A stretch of DNA of 57,530 nt. Origin: an uncultured Blautia sp. Its GTDB lineage: Bacteria; Bacillota; Clostridia; Lachnospirales; Lachnospiraceae. The notes below the pieces were generated by a model that searched no databases, was not told the origin of the DNA, and saw only the letters and a list, made by a program, of their open reading frames with translations. The stretch is from contig CAMNTH010000021.1 of NCBI GenBank assembly GCA_946557785.1, positions 1 through 57,530 on the forward strand. Direction: 5' to 3'. Below, one piece after another: positions 28,802 through 38,561 of this stretch (within the stretch, counting starts at the first letter, position 1; the number at the start of each line of letters is the position of its first letter). Both the position numbers and the translations under genes were made by a program.

Positions 28802-29767
28802 CTAAACAACACAGTTTCTTTCTTCTCCCCTTAAAAAGGCCTCTATATTTTTTACCACCTCGAAAAGGCATCGGGTGCGGGTTTCTACAGGAGCCCAGGC
28901 CATATGAGGCGTGATGATCAGCTTTCGGCTGTCCTTTATTTTTCCAAGGGGATTCGTCTCTTCCAAAGGTTCTGTCTTTAATACGTCAAGCCCTGCTGCT
29001 GCAATGAGGTTTTGAGTCAGAGCTGTATACAGGGCTTCCTGGTTTACAATGGGGCCTCTGGCTACATTGATGAGCACAGCCTCTTTTTTCATTTTACGGA
29101 ATGCTTCCAGATTGAGAAGATTTTCTGTATGGGAATTCAAAGGTGCATGGATGGACAAAATATCCGCCTGCCCCAGCAAAGTATCAAAGCCGACCTGCTC
29201 CCATCCCTTTTCCTCAAAATGATACTCACTGCCGGATGCTGAATAGCAGATTACCCTGCATCCAAATACAGTGGCAATTTCCGCTACCTTCTGCCCAATA
29301 GCGCCCATACCAATGATTCCCCAGGTTTTCCCCCTTAATTCCAGGAAACGCTCCGGAAAACAGGAAAAAGAAGTCCCCCTCGTGTACTCCCCTGATTTAA
29401 CAAAATCATCATAAAATCTCAGCTTCTCCCACAGGTATAACAATAGGGCAATGGTATGCTGCGCCACTGCATCTGTAGAATATCCGGCAACATTTCTGGC
29501 CTGGATTCCTCTGGATCTCAGATAGTCCTTATCCAGATTATTGGTGCCCGTTGCAGTCAGGCAGATCAGCTTCAGGTGTTTTGCCCCATCTAATGTCTTT
29601 TCGCACATGGGAAGTTTGTTCGCTACGATGATGTCCGCATCCTTTATCCGTTCCGGCATTTCCTCCGGTAAAGTCGCAGGATAGATCGTTACTTCCCCTA
29701 GATTATGAAAAGGGGTGAAGACCATGTCCTCACCCACACTTTTCCCTTCTAAAATTACGATATTCAT
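28802..29767 (-). CDS. D-isomer-specific 2-hydroxyacid dehydrogenase
   Basis: An NAD(P)-dependent reductase of 2-oxoacids, 321 residues. It has the nucleotide-binding loop GIIGMGAIGQKVAEIA, the ARGPIVNQEAL segment with the catalytic Arg nearby, and the late His in ITPHMAW. The pattern resembles glycerate dehydrogenase/hydroxypyruvate reductase more than D-lactate dehydrogenase. It lies 18 bp after pgi in the same direction and has no strong terminator between, so the two are probably one operon. Exact substrate not assigned. Confidence 0.93.
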   Translation of the reverse strand: MNIVILEGKSVGEDMVFTPFHNLGEVTIYPATLPEEMPERIKDADIIVANKLPMCEKTLDGAKHLKLICLTATGTNNLDKDYLRSRGIQARNVAGYSTDAVAQHTIALLLYLWEKLRFYDDFVKSGEYTRGTSFSCFPERFLELRGKTWGIIGMGAIGQKVAEIATVFGCRVICYSASGSEYHFEEKGWEQVGFDTLLGQADILSIHAPLNSHTENLLNLEAFRKMKKEAVLINVARGPIVNQEALYTALTQNLIAAAGLDVLKTEPLEETNPLGKIKDSRKLIITPHMAWAPVETRTRCLFEVVKNIEAFLRGEERNCVV

Positions 29768-29785
29768 GAAGGCCTTCTCTGCTTA

Positions 29786-31132
29786 TTACAGTCTCTTAAG
29801 CAGTTCTTCTCTTTCCTTTTCATATCCCGGTTTGCCAAGAAGTGCGAACATGTTCTTCTTGTAGCTCTCAACGCCAGGCTGGTTAAATGGATTTACTCCA
29901 AGGAGATATCCGCTTACGCCACATGCAAACTCAAAGAAATAGAACAGCTGTCCCAGATAGAATTCATCCTGCTGGGGAATATCAATCTTCAGGTTCGGAA
30001 CCTGTCCGTCTGTATGAGCCAGAATTGTTCCGTTCATTGCGCTCTTATTTACAAAATCTACGGTTTTCCCTGCCAGATAGTTCAATCCGTCAAGGTCTAT
30101 GGGTTCTTCACCGATAATAAGCTCTGCACCGGATTTCTCCACATTCATAACTGTTTCAAACAGAATACGGTTTCCATCCTGAATGAACTGTCCCATGGAG
30201 TGAAGGTCTGTTGTCAAATCTACTGCTGCCGGGAAAATGCCTTTCTGATCCTTACCTTCGCTTTCGCCGTAAAGCTGCTTCCACCACTCATTAATGTAGT
30301 GCAGGCTTGGCTCATAGTTAGCCAGAACTTCTACAGTCTTGCCTTTACGGAGGAGGATATTGCGGACTGCCGCATATTTTACAGCATCGTTTTCTTCAAA
30401 GGAATTATTCAACGCCATTTCACGTCCGCTGGCAGCGCCTTCCATTAATTTGTCAATGTCTGCACCGCTGACTGCGATAGGAAGAAGTCCAACTGCAGTA
30501 AGCACAGAGAAACGTCCGCCTACATCATCCGGTACTACAAATTCTTCATAGCCCTCTTCATCTGCTACCTTCTTCAGTGCTCCGCGAGCCTTGTCAGTTG
30601 TTGCATAGATTCTCTTAGCTGCAGCTTCCTTGCCGTATTTCTTCTCCAGCATTTCTTTAAATACACGGAATGCGATAGCCGGCTCGGTTGTGGTCCCGGA
30701 TTTGGAGATCATGTTAATAGAAAAGTCTCTGTCTCCGATCACGTCAGCCAGACCCTTAATATAGCTGCTGCTGATACTGTTTCCTACAAAATAGATTTCC
30801 GGTGTCTTGCGGATTTCTTTAGAAACATTATTATAAAAACCATGTCTTAAGAATTCAATTGCTGCTCTTGCGCCAAGGTAGGAACCGCCGATTCCAATCA
30901 CGAGAAGTACTTCAGAATCCTCCTGGATTTTCTTCGCTGCTGCCTTGATGCGGTCAAACTCTTCCTTATCGTAATTAACCGGAAGGTCGATCCAGCCAAG
31001 GAAGTCATTTCCTGCTCCTGTCTTAGAAACCAGTGTTTCCTTAGCAGCTTGCGCAAGGCTCTTCATAGCTTCCACTTCATGGGCTGCGATAAAGCAGTCT
31101 GCCTTTGAATAATCAAATGTTACTTTGCTCAT
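29786..31132 (-). CDS. pgi: Glucose-6-phosphate isomerase
   Basis: Glycolytic enzyme interconverting glucose-6-phosphate and fructose-6-phosphate. The 448-residue protein is the short bacterial form. The SIS signature [16 protein letters not shown] and the [20 protein letters not shown] motif are visible, as is the C-terminal catalytic Lys region ([16 protein letters not shown]). A GGAGAG site precedes the start, with a good promoter upstream. Confidence 0.97.
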   Translation of the reverse strand: MSKVTFDYSKADCFIAAHEVEAMKSLAQAAKETLVSKTGAGNDFLGWIDLPVNYDKEEFDRIKAAAKKIQEDSEVLLVIGIGGSYLGARAAIEFLRHGFYNNVSKEIRKTPEIYFVGNSISSSYIKGLADVIGDRDFSINMISKSGTTTEPAIAFRVFKEMLEKKYGKEAAAKRIYATTDKARGALKKVADEEGYEEFVVPDDVGGRFSVLTAVGLLPIAVSGADIDKLMEGAASGREMALNNSFEENDAVKYAAVRNILLRKGKTVEVLANYEPSLHYINEWWKQLYGESEGKDQKGIFPAAVDLTTDLHSMGQFIQDGNRILFETVMNVEKSGAELIIGEEPIDLDGLNYLAGKTVDFVNKSAMNGTILAHTDGQVPNLKIDIPQQDEFYLGQLFYFFEFACGVSGYLLGVNPFNQPGVESYKKNMFALLGKPGYEKEREELLKRL

Positions 31133-31201
31133 GGCTATCTCTCCTTTTTTTTATTTCAAATTTCCTATATGAAACCAGAAAAAATTACACTACATGAAGT
31201 T

Positions 31202-31230
31202 AGTATAACAAAAAAAGCCTGTTTTCACAA
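31202..31230 (-). promoter_or_regulatory. pgi: Promoter of pgi
   Basis: Minus strand -35 TTGTGA (31230-31225), 17-nt spacer, -10 TATACT (31207-31202). The leader is about 65 nt. Confidence 0.7.
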
Positions 31231-31255
31231 GCTATTGTACAAAAAAACTAGAAAA

Positions 31256-31313
31256 TAAACCCGGATATACGAAACCCGGGCTTTCTATGTATCTTCCGCC
31301 TTGAAAGCCCGGG
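31256..31313 (-). terminator. Terminator downstream of the murF-linked membrane protein gene
   Basis: Minus strand: a perfect 11-bp stem CCCGGGCTTTC/GAAAGCCCGGG followed by a second AACCCGGG-related stem and TTTATTTT. It ends the murF-side transcript before the pgi promoter. Confidence 0.8.
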
Positions 31314-31323
31314 GCTATTTCAT

Positions 31324-31917
31324 TTACTGCATAAATTCACGGATAATCTCCCTCATGATCTCTTCCTCTTCCTGGCTCAGCATTTTGCTGAAGTGACTGC
31401 CTGTCGCTGCTGTCTGGCGGATGCTGCTGGTAATTTTTTCAACCACTTCCTCCTGGAGCACAGGATCCATTTTCCTTGGCTCCGGAATCTCCTCCACCCA
31501 GGTACGGGCCTGCCCTACGTAATCTGCAAGGGAATTCATGATCAGCTCTTCTCTGTAAGTAAAATCTAATGCCTGCCGTAGAATCAAAAGACTGACCGGA
31601 ACTGCAGTTCCCAGATAAAGATAACGAAGGGGCAATCCCTCTTCAAGTTCCAGAAACGTGGTCAGAAACAGAGACAGCCCCAGCAAAGCCGTGCTTAAAA
31701 GCGACGGGATCCATACCATCAGATTCATCCGGCGCAGAAGCCTGTCCCTTGTCTTCCACAAATTCAGCCATTTCTCTTTCAGGTTTTTGACACCGTTGTT
31801 TTTTCTTAATATTCTTCGGTAAGTAAGGTGCGTGGCCAGCATTATGATTGCTCCGATAGCCCCAAGGACCGCCATGCAGTAGAGCAATACCTGCAGGTGC
31901 ATGATGTTTTCCAGCAT
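31324..31917 (-). CDS. Membrane protein of unknown function downstream of murF
   Basis: A 197-residue protein with an N-terminal helix (about residues 9-27), two more helices (about 67-86 and 94-112), then a charged C-terminal tail with predicted helices ending EEEEIMREIIREFMQ. No named domain recognised. The ATG at 31917 has a GGGAGG site. It follows murF by 87 bp on the same strand and precedes a strong terminator, so it is probably the last gene of the wall-precursor operon. A role in wall synthesis is only a guess from position. Confidence 0.75.
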   Translation of the reverse strand: MLENIMHLQVLLYCMAVLGAIGAIIMLATHLTYRRILRKNNGVKNLKEKWLNLWKTRDRLLRRMNLMVWIPSLLSTALLGLSLFLTTFLELEEGLPLRYLYLGTAVPVSLLILRQALDFTYREELIMNSLADYVGQARTWVEEIPEPRKMDPVLQEEVVEKITSSIRQTAATGSHFSKMLSQEEEEIMREIIREFMQ

Positions 31918-32004
31918 ATTTGCCTCCCTGAAAAATAAGATTTTGTTACGTCTTATTATAACGCCGCAGCACCTGCCGGGAAACAAAAATCGTTCGTCAA
32001 ATTC

Positions 32005-33375
32005 TTACAACTCCTGCAATGCTTCTACTACTTTTTCAAATTTCATAAAGTGAGAAGCTTTTACCAGGATGGTATCTCCTTCTTTTACATAGGTATCCAG
32101 ATGAGACAGGAGGCTTTCCCTGTCCGGTTCATAGATCACAGGAAGATCCGGATTTCCCTCCTTTGCCTTAGAGGCCATATGCCTGCTAAGATCCCCCACA
32201 CAAATACATAGGTCAATGCTGCAGTTCGCTGCATGTGCCCCAACCTCTTGGTGAAGAGGAATCTCATTTTCTCCAAGCTCTCCCATATCACCCAGGATTG
32301 CAACCCGTCTGCCGCTGCCGTCCTTGAGGACATCCAAAGAGGCCTTCATGGACATTGGATTGGCATTATAGCAATCATCCACGATCAGGAACTTTTCGGT
32401 TTCTATCATCTTAAACCTGCCGCTGATGGCTTCCAGGCTTTCGATCCCTCGCTTGATCTCTTCATTAGAAAGTCCGTAGATCCTTCCCACTGCCGCAGCA
32501 GCAAGGGCATTATATACCATATGTATTCCAGGCACGGGAACCATTACCGAAAAAGTATCCTCATAGAGGTGAATCCGGCAGGCCATCCCTTTTAGTCCAC
32601 GGCTTACAATTTCATCCGCATAAACGGGGTGCTTCTCATCCATGCCAAAGAAAACAGGACGTATGCTGCTGTATTCTTCTATTGTAGCTAATTTATCATC
32701 ATCGCCATTAAGAATAATATTGCCATTAGGCTTTACAAAAGGAAATACCTCTGTTTTTGCCTTCAGTACCCCATCTCTGTCACCCAGATTTTCTAAATGG
32801 CAGATGCCGATGTTGGTGATCACACAGGTATCCGGCTTTGCTATTTTTGCAAGTCTGGTCATTTCTCCAAAAAAACTGATGCCCATCTCCAAAACAGCGA
32901 TCTCATCCTCTTCCCTCAGGCGGAAGACCGTAAGGGGAAGACCGATCTCATTATTGAAATTTCCAGCGGTTTTTAATGTACGATATTTCTCCTTCAGTAC
33001 GGACGCAATCACTTCCTTGGTACTGGTTTTCCCTACGCTTCCGGTAATTCCCACCACTGGGATATGAAGCTGCTCCAGATAAAATTCTGCAATATCCTTC
33101 ATGGCCTGAAGAGTTGATTCCACATGGATATAGGCAAAATCCGCATTTTCAAGAGGCTTTTCTGATAAAGTTACAAGGGCTCCCTTTTTCATAACATCCG
33201 GGATAAATTTATGGGCGTCCACCCGCTCCCCTGCTATAGGGATAAATAAACACCCCTCCTCCACTTTGCGGCTGTCTGTGGTAATGGAAGTTACTTCCTG
33301 ATGCAGCAGCCCTTCCCTGCCGAAGTACCGGCCGCCGCAAACCTGCGTCAGATTTTCCAACGTGAGATTTTTCAT
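32005..33375 (-). CDS. murF: UDP-N-acetylmuramoyl-tripeptide--D-alanyl-D-alanine ligase
   Basis: Adds D-Ala-D-Ala to the UDP-MurNAc-tripeptide, the last cytoplasmic step of the peptidoglycan stem. The 456-residue protein has the N-terminal UDP-binding domain, the P-loop TGSVGKTSTKE at 111-121, AGNFNNEIGLPLT, the conserved VDDCYNANPMSM segment, and the C-terminal domain with GDMGELG. It starts 15 bp after ddl, which makes its D-Ala-D-Ala substrate. Confidence 0.97.
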   Translation of the reverse strand: MKNLTLENLTQVCGGRYFGREGLLHQEVTSITTDSRKVEEGCLFIPIAGERVDAHKFIPDVMKKGALVTLSEKPLENADFAYIHVESTLQAMKDIAEFYLEQLHIPVVGITGSVGKTSTKEVIASVLKEKYRTLKTAGNFNNEIGLPLTVFRLREEDEIAVLEMGISFFGEMTRLAKIAKPDTCVITNIGICHLENLGDRDGVLKAKTEVFPFVKPNGNIILNGDDDKLATIEEYSSIRPVFFGMDEKHPVYADEIVSRGLKGMACRIHLYEDTFSVMVPVPGIHMVYNALAAAAVGRIYGLSNEEIKRGIESLEAISGRFKMIETEKFLIVDDCYNANPMSMKASLDVLKDGSGRRVAILGDMGELGENEIPLHQEVGAHAANCSIDLCICVGDLSRHMASKAKEGNPDLPVIYEPDRESLLSHLDTYVKEGDTILVKASHFMKFEKVVEALQEL

Positions 33376-33390
33376 GATTTATTCCAGTCC

Positions 33391-34428
33391 TTATTCTTCA
33401 TATTTCTTCAAAGATATTCTGATCAGTTCCTCACAAAGACTTGGATAGTCAATCCCAAGAACTGCTGCTTCCTGGGGAATCAGGCTGGTAGGCGTCATTC
33501 CCGGAAGGGTATTTGCCTCCAGGCAGTACATTTTGTGGTCTTCTGTCATCATAAAATCCAGCCGTGCATAGCTCTGAAGCCCAAGGGCATGATAGCCTTT
33601 TACTGCGTATTCCTGCATCTCCTGTGTCAATTCCTTAGAAATAGGCGCAGGGCAGGTCTCCTTAGTTGCTCCCGGCTTATATTTGTTTTCATAGTCATAA
33701 AAACCTTCGCAGGGAACAATTTCTACAATCGGATAAGCCACTCCATCCACTACAGCCACTGTATATTCTGTTCCGTTCACAAATTCTTCCACAACTACTT
33801 CATTTTCATATGTAAAAGCCTGATCCAGGGCACTTTCATACTGTTCCGTATCATGGACGATATAAACGCCGATGCTGGAGCCGCCGCAGCAGGTTTTCAC
33901 CACTACGGGAAACTCCAGTCCCAAATCCTTAAGGCAATTGGTACGTTCCTTCTTCTCCATGGTCGTGCCTTTTGGGGTAGGAACATGGTGCATACGGAAA
34001 ATTTCTTTTGTAATGCCCTTATCCATAGCCATTGCACTGCTTAAGTAGCCTGTGCCTGTATATTTGATCCCCATCAGGTCAAAAGCCGCCTGAACCTTTC
34101 CATCCTCTCCATTGGCTCCGTGAAGCCCCAGAAAGACAATATCTGCCTGACTGCAAAGCGAAAGGACATTGGGTCCGAAAAAGCATCTTCTGCTCTTCTT
34201 CATTTCAGGGATTTTTGCATTGAAGCTCTTTATGTATGCTGCTGCCTGCTCTATATCATAACTTTCCGGGAAGGGATCTTTAAAATCTGCGGATTCCACG
34301 CCGCAGAAAATGTCCACCAGGATCGCCCGATGCCCTTTTTTGCGAAGCGCTGTACAGATCCCTGTTCCTGATACAATGGAAACATCCCTTTCTGTACTGG
34401 TTCCCCCTGCTAAAACAACAATATTCAT
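33391..34428 (-). CDS. ddl: D-alanine--D-alanine ligase
   Basis: ATP-grasp enzyme that joins two D-Ala residues for peptidoglycan. At 345 residues it matches family length. Visible are the N-terminal loop GGTSTERDVSIVSG, the HGANGEDG substrate motif, the ATP-grasp centre (FPVVVKTCCGGSSIGV), and metal-binding EANTLPGMTPTS. The start at 34428 was chosen over longer frames because they run into the transpeptidase gene and lack a spaced ribosome site. TPTSL near the end fits the D-Ala form over the D-lactate form. Confidence 0.96.
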   Translation of the reverse strand: MNIVVLAGGTSTERDVSIVSGTGICTALRKKGHRAILVDIFCGVESADFKDPFPESYDIEQAAAYIKSFNAKIPEMKKSRRCFFGPNVLSLCSQADIVFLGLHGANGEDGKVQAAFDLMGIKYTGTGYLSSAMAMDKGITKEIFRMHHVPTPKGTTMEKKERTNCLKDLGLEFPVVVKTCCGGSSIGVYIVHDTEQYESALDQAFTYENEVVVEEFVNGTEYTVAVVDGVAYPIVEIVPCEGFYDYENKYKPGATKETCPAPISKELTQEMQEYAVKGYHALGLQSYARLDFMMTEDHKMYCLEANTLPGMTPTSLIPQEAAVLGIDYPSLCEELIRISLKKYEE

Positions 34429-34480
34429 GTTCCTCATCTCCTTTTTTTGCATTCCTACGAAATCAAAAAATGCCATGAGA

Positions 34481-35869
34481 TTAATATACCACAACCGGGC
34501 ACCCCACATCAACATTCTCATAAATTATCTGTACCTTGTCATATGGGGTATTAACACAGCCATGGGATCCTTCCCAGAGATAAATGCTGCCTCCAAACTG
34601 CGTTCTCCAGGAAGCATCATGAATTCCCACATTTCCGCAGAAAGGCATCCAGAAGGTTACATTTGTCTCATAGTCTTCTCCTGTAAGAACCGCAGGAGAC
34701 TGCATGGCGTCCAGGGCAAAACAGCCTGTGGGCGTATCCATCCCCGGAATATTAGGATTTCCCGTTACTACCGGCGTATCTACCAGGGGATATCCGTCTT
34801 TGTAAAATACCATTCTCTGGTTAACCAGGTCAATTTCAATATAAGTATAGCCAATGTCATTGGATGTGCGGCTCCATCCCTCATAAGCGTATATAGGTTC
34901 CCGCACCTGAGTTTCGCCGTTTTTGATGGCAGAGATCAGCCCTTCTGTTTCCTTTTCCTGATTAATCACCCATCCATAGTCTCCGCCTGTGATGGTGATA
35001 TCCCTGCCGTCATAGGTCTGAAATGTCCTGGTGTTTCCAAAGGTATCATATTTATATGCCAGTTCATACACGTAGGCAGCCACCTTTTCTCTGTCAAGGG
35101 TGCACTCCCCATCTTTGATCACCAAAAAATCTTTGATCACAGAGCGGTCTACCCGTTCTGTCCGGTCTGCAAAATCATATGTAATAATCACATCCGTAAG
35201 CCGGTTCGCCTGCTCACACTGTCTGATAAGAGCCTCATCATCCCGGTAAATCTTTGGCTTTTTATAGCAGTTTTCTTCTTCAAGATTAACAGAAGGCCTG
35301 CTGGTAACCATGGCATGGGCAATGATTTCCTGCACTTTGTCCTCGTCAAGCTGGGTTCCTGTTTTTTCCGCAACAATCTCAAAGGTGCTCCCATTATCTG
35401 CAATGTATGCATCGGAAGGCGGTGTGCCATTCTGCATGCATTTCAGTTTTTTTACAGCCTCATAAAGCTTGCTTGTGTCGTATGACGTGGAGGACGCCAG
35501 TTCATATGTCCGCTTCTGCCCAAAAGCCAAAAACCATTTAAATCGGTCCTGCTGCTTAATGACACGTTCTACGCTGCCATCCGGCGAATAGGTAAGTCCC
35601 ACCTGCTGTGCAGTAATTCCTTCCTGCCCATTTCCATAGGTTTCTACAGCCAATGCATAGGATTCTGCTTTTTGTGCCAGCAGTGCTTCCGTCTCCTTTG
35701 CAGTCATATAAGAACAGTTAAAGCCGTTCACCTGCGAACCAGGCAAAAAATGCTTGGTAAAATAATTTACGCCTACAAAGTAAGCGGCCATTGTCAGTAA
35801 CACCAATACAAAGATAAGAAAGATTACAAGTTTCCTCCCTGCACTCATTTTTGCCTTTTCTTCAGTCAT
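34481..35869 (-). CDS. Membrane-anchored L,D-transpeptidase (YkuD)
   Basis: A 462-residue protein with one N-terminal transmembrane anchor (about residues 12-32), a long extracellular part with repeated putative peptidoglycan-binding domains (PG_binding_4-like), and a C-terminal YkuD domain. The catalytic motif is IHDASW...SHGCVN with Cys438 as nucleophile. Such enzymes make 3-3 cross-links or attach proteins to the wall outside the cell, and are largely resistant to most beta-lactams except carbapenems. A GGGGG ribosome site precedes the ATG. It lies 52 bp ahead of ddl and so is probably co-transcribed with ddl and murF. Confidence 0.94.
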   Translation of the reverse strand: MTEEKAKMSAGRKLVIFLIFVLVLLTMAAYFVGVNYFTKHFLPGSQVNGFNCSYMTAKETEALLAQKAESYALAVETYGNGQEGITAQQVGLTYSPDGSVERVIKQQDRFKWFLAFGQKRTYELASSTSYDTSKLYEAVKKLKCMQNGTPPSDAYIADNGSTFEIVAEKTGTQLDEDKVQEIIAHAMVTSRPSVNLEEENCYKKPKIYRDDEALIRQCEQANRLTDVIITYDFADRTERVDRSVIKDFLVIKDGECTLDREKVAAYVYELAYKYDTFGNTRTFQTYDGRDITITGGDYGWVINQEKETEGLISAIKNGETQVREPIYAYEGWSRTSNDIGYTYIEIDLVNQRMVFYKDGYPLVDTPVVTGNPNIPGMDTPTGCFALDAMQSPAVLTGEDYETNVTFWMPFCGNVGIHDASWRTQFGGSIYLWEGSHGCVNTPYDKVQIIYENVDVGCPVVVY

Positions 35870-35895
35870 GGGAACCCCCTTGTCTAAAAATTATA

Positions 35896-37179
35896 TTATT
35901 CAGCCAGAAGCTTTTCCACACTTATCAGTTTTACACAAAGCACAAATATCTTTGCAGCCTGCTCCAATTCACCTATCGTCGGGTAAGTAGGCGCAATACG
36001 AATATTGGAATCTTTCGGGTCTTTGCCATATGGATAGGTTGCACCTGCACCGGTCATAACTACCCCTGCTTCTTTTGCCTTAGATACAATTGCTTTTGCA
36101 CAGCCTTCCATGGATTCAAAAGAAATAAAGTAGCCGCCGTGAGGTTTGGTCCATTCTCCGATTCCAAGTCCCCCAAGCTCTTTCTCCAGCGTCTCCAGTA
36201 CCATTTCAAATTTCGGACGGATCAGATCCGCATGTTTTCTCATATGGGTATGAAGGCCGTCCAGGTCTTTAAAGAATTTTACATGGCGAAGCTGGTTTAA
36301 TTTATCATGGCCGATGGTCTGTATAGTCATATATTTCCGGAAATCTTCCAGGTTTGCCTTGGATGCCGCTACCGCAGCAATACCGGATCCCGGGAAACTT
36401 ACTTTTGATGTAGAAGTAAATTTGTATACAATGTCAGGGTTTCCTGCCTTTACACATTCTCCCAGTATTTCCACCAGAAAGTCCTGATTCTCATCATACA
36501 GATGATGGATACTGTATGCGTTATCCCAGTAAATACGGAAGTCCGGCGCAGCAGGCCTGAGACGGGCAAAACGCTCTACCGTCTCCTTAGAGTAGGTGTA
36601 GCCCTGCGGGTTAGAGTATTTTGGCACGCACCAGATGCCTTTAATGGAATCATCTTCACTTACCAGCTTTTCTACCATATCCATATCCGGACCTTCCGGA
36701 GACATAGGGACGTTGATCATTTCGATTCCGAAAAATTCAGTGATCTTAAAATGCCGGTCATAGCCTGGTACAGGACAGAGAAATTTTACTTTATCAAGCT
36801 TGCACCATGGAGTGTTTCCCATAACGCCATGGGTCATGGAACGGGCAATAGAATCGAACATTACGTTAAGGCTGGAATTGCCGTATATAATGATATGGTC
36901 AGGGTCTACCTCGGACATTGCTCCCAGAAGGCGTTTTGCTTCCGGAATTCCGTCGATTACACCATAGTTCCTGCAGTCTACCCCTGTTTCGCATTTTAAT
37001 TCGGCTCCGTCTGCAAGAACCTGCATCATCCCCATGGAAATGTCAAGCTGGTCAGCGCCTGGTTTTCCTCTGGACATGTCAAGGGACAATCCTTTGGCTT
37101 TTGTGGATTCAAATTCCCGGGTAAGCTGCTGCTGCAAAGAAACCAGTTCTTCTCTGGTCATTTCTGTGTATCTTTTCAT
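35896..37179 (-). CDS. Aspartate aminotransferase, type Ic
   Basis: A 427-residue PLP enzyme of the subgroup Ic aspartate aminotransferases, which differ from the usual class I. Features are the N-terminal LSLDMSRGKPGADQLDIS, GNSSLNVMFDS, WCVPKYSNPQGYTYS, and YWDNAYSIHHL. The lysine is in KFTSTSKVSFPGSGIAAV. It makes oxaloacetate and glutamate from aspartate and 2-oxoglutarate. It is a different subgroup from the aminotransferase at 5.6 kb. The start has GAGGAGG. It has its own promoter and lies 26 bp before the transpeptidase gene. Confidence 0.94.
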   Translation of the reverse strand: MKRYTEMTREELVSLQQQLTREFESTKAKGLSLDMSRGKPGADQLDISMGMMQVLADGAELKCETGVDCRNYGVIDGIPEAKRLLGAMSEVDPDHIIIYGNSSLNVMFDSIARSMTHGVMGNTPWCKLDKVKFLCPVPGYDRHFKITEFFGIEMINVPMSPEGPDMDMVEKLVSEDDSIKGIWCVPKYSNPQGYTYSKETVERFARLRPAAPDFRIYWDNAYSIHHLYDENQDFLVEILGECVKAGNPDIVYKFTSTSKVSFPGSGIAAVAASKANLEDFRKYMTIQTIGHDKLNQLRHVKFFKDLDGLHTHMRKHADLIRPKFEMVLETLEKELGGLGIGEWTKPHGGYFISFESMEGCAKAIVSKAKEAGVVMTGAGATYPYGKDPKDSNIRIAPTYPTIGELEQAAKIFVLCVKLISVEKLLAE

Positions 37180-37255
37180 AAGTTTCCTCCTCGTATTGCT
37201 GTGATATAGCGTTGTCGTATTGTTATAGTTTATTTAGGGTCTGTATATCTTATTC

Positions 37256-37285
37256 ATTTTAGTATGGTGAAATCGTGGTTGTCAA
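37256..37285 (-). promoter_or_regulatory. Promoter of the aspartate aminotransferase-transpeptidase-ddl-murF run
   Basis: Minus strand -35 TTGACA (37285-37280), 18-nt spacer, -10 TAAAAT (37261-37256). It overlaps the longest possible upstream start of the plus-strand GNAT gene, which argues for the later GNAT start. Confidence 0.7.
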
Positions 37286-37463
37286 GTGTTTTAGTGAATT
37301 AAAGCGAGAAGGGAATGGGGATATGCAAAAGAAGGCCGCGGGTGCCGGGGAGGGCAATGAAAAATCCGTATGGTTTGTGGGAACGGCCAGTGGTATTTTG
37401 GGTTCATTTATGATATATTGGTGGTATTATTCGGAAAACAACAAAGATATGAGGGAAGTAAGT

Positions 37464-38243
37464 ATGTTTACTAATCAAGAGATCTTAAAGATTGCAGTTA
37501 ATCAGTCTGCATTGGATATCAACTGCAGGGAAGAAGATTTTTTTAAGGAAGAAAATGTGGTCGTTCGCTCTGAAGCTGGCAGGTTTGCCAGGAAATATTA
37601 TAAGGAACCTATAGCTTGTAATCTTGTTTCTTATGGAAATAACGTGGTGGCTTCGGTTAAGGATGAGTATAAGGATATTGTTGAGGAGTATATTAGTAAG
37701 TTTCAATTTTTCCATTGTTTTGAAACACCTAATATGCATTGGCTTGAAAGCAGATTAAAGCAATATGGGCAGAGTGTTTGTTTCATGGCCGAGTATTTTT
37801 TACCTGATGTAAGAAGAATCGAAGGTTTATCCTGTGACTATGAGATCAGAATTTTAACTCAGAAGGATTTTTCTGATTTATATTTGCCGGAATGGGGAAA
37901 TGCCTTGTGTGAAGACAGAAAGGAACTGGATGTTCTTGGAGTTGGAGCATATGACGGAGGGCAGTTGGTGGGATTGGCCGGATGCTCTGCTGATTGTGAA
38001 ACTATGTGGCAGATTGGAGTGGATGTACTGCCTGCCTATCGAAAAAAGGGGATTGCCGCAGCTCTTACCAGTAATTTGGCAATGGAGGTTCTGAAAAGAG
38101 ATCTTGTTCCTTTTTACTGCTGTGCATGGTCAAATATTCGCTCTGCAAAAAATGCAATTAAAAGCGGTTTCTCCCCTGCCTGGGTTGAGATGACCGCAAA
38201 GCCGACTGAATTGGTTGAGGAAATGAATAAACTTAGAGTATAA
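37464..38243 (+). CDS. GNAT-family N-acetyltransferase
   Basis: A 259-residue protein whose C-terminal half (about residues 150-240) is a GNAT domain: VDVLPAYRKKGIAAALTSNLAMEVL is motif A with the acetyl-CoA phosphate loop (RKKGIA), and WSNIRSAKNAIKSGF is motif B. The N-terminal half is an unassigned alpha/beta region. The frame is open to 37275 and could start at 37323 (MQKKAAGAG) to give a 306-residue form with an extra hydrophobic stretch. I prefer 37464 because of the promoter of the opposite gene upstream. Substrate unknown. Confidence 0.8.
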   Translation: MFTNQEILKIAVNQSALDINCREEDFFKEENVVVRSEAGRFARKYYKEPIACNLVSYGNNVVASVKDEYKDIVEEYISKFQFFHCFETPNMHWLESRLKQYGQSVCFMAEYFLPDVRRIEGLSCDYEIRILTQKDFSDLYLPEWGNALCEDRKELDVLGVGAYDGGQLVGLAGCSADCETMWQIGVDVLPAYRKKGIAAALTSNLAMEVLKRDLVPFYCCAWSNIRSAKNAIKSGFSPAWVEMTAKPTELVEEMNKLRV

Positions 38244-38354
38244 TTATCATTGGCTCTTGTCCTTCCTGCTGACAGCATAAAGCTAATCTGTATGAAAAAA
38301 AGCTGCCAGCGATTACTTGACAGTAATGTGAATAAAGAATGTGGTTTTTTCGTG

Positions 38355-38383
38355 TTGACACTAAATTGAATCGTTGCTAAAAT
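38355..38383 (+). promoter_or_regulatory. Promoter of the methyltransferase gene
   Basis: Consensus -35 TTGACA, 17-nt spacer and -10 TAAAAT. A leader of about 165 nt follows with small stems (CCATAT/ATATGG, GGG/CCC). I could not match it to a known riboswitch. Confidence 0.8.
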
Positions 38384-38561
38384 AAAATTACTTATCTGGG
38401 AATACTCTATACCATTCGGGCACTATTTCCCCATATGAGAATAATAAAAATATGGCGGAAAAGGGCATAGTCCGAGAAGGGTCTCCCACAGGCTTCATAA
38501 TATATGATTGTTTTACTCAATGATATCAGAACCAAAAGATTTAGAGAGGAACCATACGAAT

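Noticed and set aside
34310..35485. Long plus-strand open frame of 391 codons
   Set aside because: Antisense to the L,D-transpeptidase and ddl genes; no ribosome site and no protein-like motifs.
38390..38500. Possible ykkC/guanidine-type riboswitch ahead of the methyltransferase (AGTCCGAGA element)
   Set aside because: Only one short element resembles the consensus; the remaining conserved parts are missing.
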